Origin: Micromonospora sp. H61 | GTDB lineage: Bacteria; Actinomycetota; Actinomycetes; Mycobacteriales; Micromonosporaceae | NCBI RefSeq assembly: GCF_018070325.1 | Contig: NZ_JAGPXY010000017.1 | Coordinates: forward strand, 1 to 64,000 | Reading direction: 5' to 3' | Length of the DNA stretch: 64,000 nt | Shown: one piece after another, positions 61,469 through 64,000 of the stretch | How the letters are laid out: each line of letters opens with the position of its first letter | Numbering within the stretch: the stretch's first letter is position 1 | The notes under the pieces: generated by a model | What the model was told of the DNA's origin: nothing | The model's database searches: none | What the model saw: only the letters and a program-made list of their open reading frames with translations | Made by a program: the position numbers and the translations under genes

Positions 61469-61584
61469 TCGCCGGCCGGACCGGTGACCGGAGGGGTGGG
61501 TTCGGCGGTACGGTGCTGGCAGTCGCACCAGTTCCGGCCCGGGCAGTCGTCGTGTCGCCGGGCCCGGCACGCTCGGCAGATCAT
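61465..61584 (-). CDS. 39-aa cysteine-rich protein coupled to the RibD-like gene
   Basis: ATG 61584 opens a frame reading MICRACRARRHDDCPGRNWC, then DCQHRTAEPTPPVTGPAGE. Its stop overlaps the reductase ATG (ATGA at 61465-61468). CxxC, Cys and CDC with a His form a compact zinc-binding pattern. The tight overlap supports a real gene despite its size. No family was recognised; it is divergent from the pRiA4b-like gene. Confidence 0.6.
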   Translation of the reverse strand: MICRACRARRHDDCPGRNWCDCQHRTAEPTPPVTGPAGE

Positions 61585-61618
61585 GCTGGCAGCCTAAGCC
61601 GCGGGAGGACAGGACAGC

Positions 61619-62182
61619 ATGTCGCGTCAGATCTTCCAGCTGAAGATGTCCCTCGCCGGGACCCGCCCGCCGGTGTGGCGCCGGGTGCTCGTGCCGGCCG
61701 GCTACACGCTGGACCGGCTGCACCGGGTGGTGCAGCACGCGATGGGTTGGCGGGACTGCCACCTGCACTCGTTCGAGATCGACGCGATGCAGTACGGCGA
61801 GCCGGACCCGGACGGGGAGTTGGCGTTGCACGACGAGCTGGACGTGCGGCTCGACGCGGTGCTCGGCAAGGGCAGCCGGTTCTCCTACACGTACGACTTC
61901 GGCGACTGGTGGGAACACGACCTGGTCGTGGAGGACGCGTTGACCGCCGACCCCGACGAGCGGTATCCGGTCTGCCTGACCGGCGAGCGGGCCTGCCCGC
62001 CGGAGGGTGTCGGCGGGCCGTTGGGCTACCAGGCGCTCCTGGAAGCCCTGGACGACCAGGACGCCACGGCCGACCCCGCCAGTTCCCGCCACGCGATGCT
62101 GCGCGACTGGGCGGGTTCGACCTTCGACCCGTCCCGATTCGACCCCACCCGCGCAACCACCCTCCTGCGCCGCTTCTGCTGA
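61619..62182 (+). CDS. plasmid pRiA4b ORF-3-like protein
   Basis: The 187-aa protein (ATG 61619 after GGGAGG) matches this family along its length: FQLKMSLAGTRPPVWRRVLV, LDRLHRVVQHAMGWRDCHLH, FSYTYDFGDWWEHDLVVEDA and CLTGERACPPEGVGGPLGYQ. The function of the family is not known; it occurs in both plasmids and chromosomes. A GC hairpin follows the stop. Confidence 0.93.
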   Translation: MSRQIFQLKMSLAGTRPPVWRRVLVPAGYTLDRLHRVVQHAMGWRDCHLHSFEIDAMQYGEPDPDGELALHDELDVRLDAVLGKGSRFSYTYDFGDWWEHDLVVEDALTADPDERYPVCLTGERACPPEGVGGPLGYQALLEALDDQDATADPASSRHAMLRDWAGSTFDPSRFDPTRATTLLRRFC

Positions 62183-62191
62183 CCGCCCCCG

Positions 62192-62211
62192 CCCGGCCCT
62201 CCGGGGCCGGG
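62192..62211 (+). terminator. GC hairpin after the pRiA4b-like gene
   Basis: CCCGGCC (62192-62198) pairs with GGCCGGG (62205-62211), 10 nt after the stop; terminator-like without a T-tract. Confidence 0.5.
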
Positions 62212-62215
62212 TGTT

Positions 62216-62275
62216 GTTGATCAAGAAGTTTGCGTCAGCGGCGCCACCTTTCCTGACCGAAACCTCTTGATCACC
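62216..62275. repeat. imperfect palindromic element (TTGATCAAGA type)
   Basis: Arms 62216-62238 and 62253-62275 are imperfect inverted repeats around a 14-nt loop, each ending in the TCTTGATCA/TGATCAAGA motif. It is likely a dispersed actinobacterial palindrome or part of a terminator. Confidence 0.55.
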
Positions 62276-62335
62276 GAGGTGGGGCGGGGGGTGTGGTTGG
62301 GGTGGGTGCGGTGGGAGTGGTCAGCGGTAACGATC

Positions 62336-62349
62336 TGGGAACGCTCCCA
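62336..62349. promoter_or_regulatory. CebR/LacI-type operator, upstream copy
   Basis: TGGGAACGCTCCCA differs by one base from the CebR consensus TGGGAGCGCTCCCA known from Streptomyces. It lies just upstream of the -35 box of the sugar-transport operon. Confidence 0.8.
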
Positions 62350-62357
62350 ACGTCCTA

Positions 62358-62386
62358 TTGACACTCCCGTTACCCGCCGGCAATCT
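62358..62386 (+). promoter_or_regulatory. promoter of the sugar ABC transporter operon
   Basis: TTGACA (62358-62363) is a perfect -35 and CAATCT (62381-62386) a fair -10 at 17-bp spacing. An operator lies on each side, so LacI-type repression is expected. Confidence 0.65.
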
Positions 62387-62388
62387 CA

Positions 62389-62402
62389 TGGGAGCGCTCC
62401 CG
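62389..62402. promoter_or_regulatory. CebR/LacI-type operator, start-site copy
   Basis: TGGGAGCGCTCCCG matches the CebR consensus at 13 of 14 bases and covers the expected transcription start, a repressing position. Confidence 0.85.
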
Positions 62403-62496
62403 GAGGTGGTGTGTGTCACTCACGGACCCCGGCCCGGCGCGATGAGCACCCCCCACCACACACATCAGCCTCACCACCGGAAAGAGGGGTCAGCGA

Positions 62497-63786
62497 ATGA
62501 GTGTCACCACGCGGCGTACCCGCCTGGCGGCCGCTGCCCTGGCCGCGATCACCGCGGTCAGCGGTCTCGCAGCCTGCGGCAACGACGACGACAAGCCGGC
62601 GGCCGGCGAGAAGCCGGCCAAGCTGGTCGTCGACACCTTCGGCGAGATGGGCTACGACGAGCTCGTCAAGCAGTACGAGAAGGACACCGGCATCAAGGTC
62701 GAGCTGCGCAAGACCGCGCAGCTCGGTGAGTACCGGCCGAAGCTGGTCCGCTACCTGGCCACCGGCAAGGGCGCGGCGGACGTCACCGCCCTGGAAGAGG
62801 GCATCCTCAACGAGTTCAAGCCCAACGCGCGCAACTGGGCCGACCTCACTCCGCTGGTCGCCGACCACTCGAAGGAATTCCTGCCCTGGAAGTGGGAGCT
62901 GGGCAAGGCGCCGGACGGCCGGCTGATCGGCCTGCCGACCGACGTCGGCAGCCTCGCCGTCTGCTACCGCAAGGACCTGTTCCAGGCGGCCGGCCTGCCC
63001 GCCGAGCGCGACCAGGTGTCGGCGCTCTGGCCGGACTGGAAGGGCTTCCACGACGCCGGTCTGAAGTACAAGCAGGGCAGCGGCGGCAAGGCGTTCATCG
63101 ACTCGATCACCGCCGTCTCCAACGGGGTGCTCTTCCAGGGCAACGGTGACCTGTTCTACGACAAGGAAGACAACATCATCGCGGACACCAGCCCCGCGGT
63201 GAAGAACGCCTGGGACACCGCCACCTCGATGGCGGACATCTCCGCCAAGGCGTCCACCTGGTCGCCGGAGTGGTCGGGTGGCTTCAAGCAGGGCACCTTC
63301 GCGGCGACCTTCTGCCCGTCCTGGATGCTCGGCATCGTGTCGGACAACTCCGGTCCGGCCAACAAGGGCAAGTGGGATGTCGCGTCCGTGCCGGGCGGCG
63401 GCGGTAACTGGGGCGGCTCGTGGCTCGCGGTTCCGGCGCAGAGCAAGTACCCGAGCGAGGCTGCGAAGCTCGCCGAGTACCTGACCAATGCGAAGAGCCA
63501 GGTCGAGGCCTTCAAGCTCAAGGGCCCGCTGCCCACCAACCTGGAGGCGCTGAAGAACGACGCCTTCCTCAGCTACACCAACGAGTACTTCAGCAACGCG
63601 CCGACCGGCAAGATCTTCGGGGAGAGCGTCGCCAAGATCCAGCCGATCCACCTGGGCCCGAAGCACCAGGCGGTGAAGGAGAACGCGCTCGAGCCGGCCC
63701 TGCGGGCGTTCGAGAACGGGCAGGCCGACAAGGCCAAGGCCTGGGAGCAGTTCACGAAGGACGCCAAGACTCAGGGTGCCTTCTGA
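62497..63786 (+). CDS. sugar ABC transporter substrate-binding lipoprotein (CebE-type)
   Basis: The 429-aa protein (ATG 62497) has a signal peptide with lipobox SGLAACGND. A family-1 extracellular binding fold follows: LVVDTFGEMGYDELVKQYEK, then IGLPTDVGSLAVCYRKDLFQ and PGGGGNWGGSWLAVPAQ. It should bind an oligosaccharide outside the membrane and deliver it to the permease encoded next. The CebR-type operators suggest cellobiose or another beta-glucoside; this is inference. The promoter and operators lie within 140 nt upstream. Confidence 0.93.
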   Translation: MSVTTRRTRLAAAALAAITAVSGLAACGNDDDKPAAGEKPAKLVVDTFGEMGYDELVKQYEKDTGIKVELRKTAQLGEYRPKLVRYLATGKGAADVTALEEGILNEFKPNARNWADLTPLVADHSKEFLPWKWELGKAPDGRLIGLPTDVGSLAVCYRKDLFQAAGLPAERDQVSALWPDWKGFHDAGLKYKQGSGGKAFIDSITAVSNGVLFQGNGDLFYDKEDNIIADTSPAVKNAWDTATSMADISAKASTWSPEWSGGFKQGTFAATFCPSWMLGIVSDNSGPANKGKWDVASVPGGGGNWGGSWLAVPAQSKYPSEAAKLAEYLTNAKSQVEAFKLKGPLPTNLEALKNDAFLSYTNEYFSNAPTGKIFGESVAKIQPIHLGPKHQAVKENALEPALRAFENGQADKAKAWEQFTKDAKTQGAF

Positions 63787-63796
63787 GTGATTCCCT

Positions 63797-63832
63797 GCCG
63801 GTGGCGTTCGGGGCTTCCCGGACGCCACCGGC
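63797..63832 (+). promoter_or_regulatory. intercistronic stem-loop between binding protein and permease genes
   Basis: A 16-bp stem with one wobble (63797-63812 with 63817-63832, core CCGGTGGCG) lies 11 nt after the binding-protein stop. Such hairpins often protect the binding-protein mRNA or partly end transcription, giving more binding protein than permease. Confidence 0.55.
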
Positions 63833-63895
63833 CGGTCCCCTCCGCGTAGCGCCCTGCGCGAGGGCCCCCGGGCCTCGCCGGAAAAGGAAACTCGC

Positions 63896-64000
63896 ATGAG
63901 CCTGTCGGCCACGACGGCACGGCCGTCGCCAGCAGCACCGCCTTCTCCCGACGTCGACCGCCGACGTCGACGGGGAAGGTTACTCAACCGCCTCGATGTC
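63896..64000 (+). CDS. sugar ABC transporter permease, N-terminus only
   Basis: ATG 63896 with AAGGA upstream opens a frame that runs off the window: MSLSATTARPSPAAPPSPDV, then DRRRRRGRLLNRLDV. A Pro-rich, then Arg-rich start before the first membrane helix is usual for MalF-type permeases, and position after the binding protein supports it. Only 35 codons are visible. Confidence 0.7.
   Translation, partial: MSLSATTARPSPAAPPSPDVDRRRRRGRLLNRLDV

Overview
The window is high-GC actinobacterial chromosome, most likely Micromonosporaceae (Micromonospora-like). Evidence: very high third-position GC, many GTG starts, ATGA/GTGA translational overlaps, a LigC-type ATP-dependent DNA ligase, an actinobacterial-type LexA, CebR-type sugar-operon operators and Micromonospora-like palindromes. 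No rRNA, tRNA or CRISPR array was seen.

Layout. (1) 1-9.3 kb is ordinary chromosome: a four-gene FtsX/MacB-like ABC exporter operon (5' end cut by the window), a GNAT acetyltransferase, a small potassium channel and a TAP-type secreted peptidase. (2) At 10,278 the ligase gene (minus strand) is interrupted. Its 3' part lies at 9268-10277 and its missing 5' part at 48127-48232. Joining the two gives 106 + 1010 = 1116 nt, exactly 372 codons, with an intact KWDGFR motif I, so 10278-48126 (37,849 bp) is a precisely inserted mobile element. (3) 48.2-64 kb is chromosome again: SRPBCC and DUF1990 proteins, an AlkA-like glycosylase, a secreted lipoprotein, an ECF sigma/anti-sigma pair, a spermidine-synthase-like protein, a HerA-SbcD-SbcC-NurA operon, a RibD-like reductase, a pRiA4b ORF-3-like protein, and the start of a sugar ABC transporter operon with two CebR-type operators.

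The element is the main interest. Its mobility module (38.8-43.6 kb) is two overlapping tyrosine recombinase genes (407 and 847 aa), resembling the TnpA/TnpB pair of Tn554-type elements, followed 17 nt later by a complete LigC. This cargo ligase replaces the gene the element destroys. Its codons at the insertion point are changed (TTC-CGG in the target, TTT-AGA in the cargo), which removes the crossover dinucleotide. It therefore looks like a natural target-and-rescue design. The ends carry 13-bp inverted repeats that would flank a 6-bp spacer in the circular form.

The remaining cargo is a dense set of NTPase conflict (immunity) systems: an HNH-ATPase fusion; a trypsin-STAND-TPR protein with its trypco2 partner; a NACHT-LRR protein; a type VII/EspC-like cassette; a membrane NACHT protein; a CHAT-STAND-TPR operon with a zinc-ribbon and a membrane protein; a three-gene ABC-3C/Lamassu-like system with a PD-(D/E)xK effector; and a STAND-TPR protein coupled to a membrane protein that shares a short beta motif with it. 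A LexA-family repressor and an XRE regulator are also present. The edges contain decayed genes, including a SixA-like phosphatase on the left and a recombinase N-terminus on the right, which suggests repeated integration at one site.
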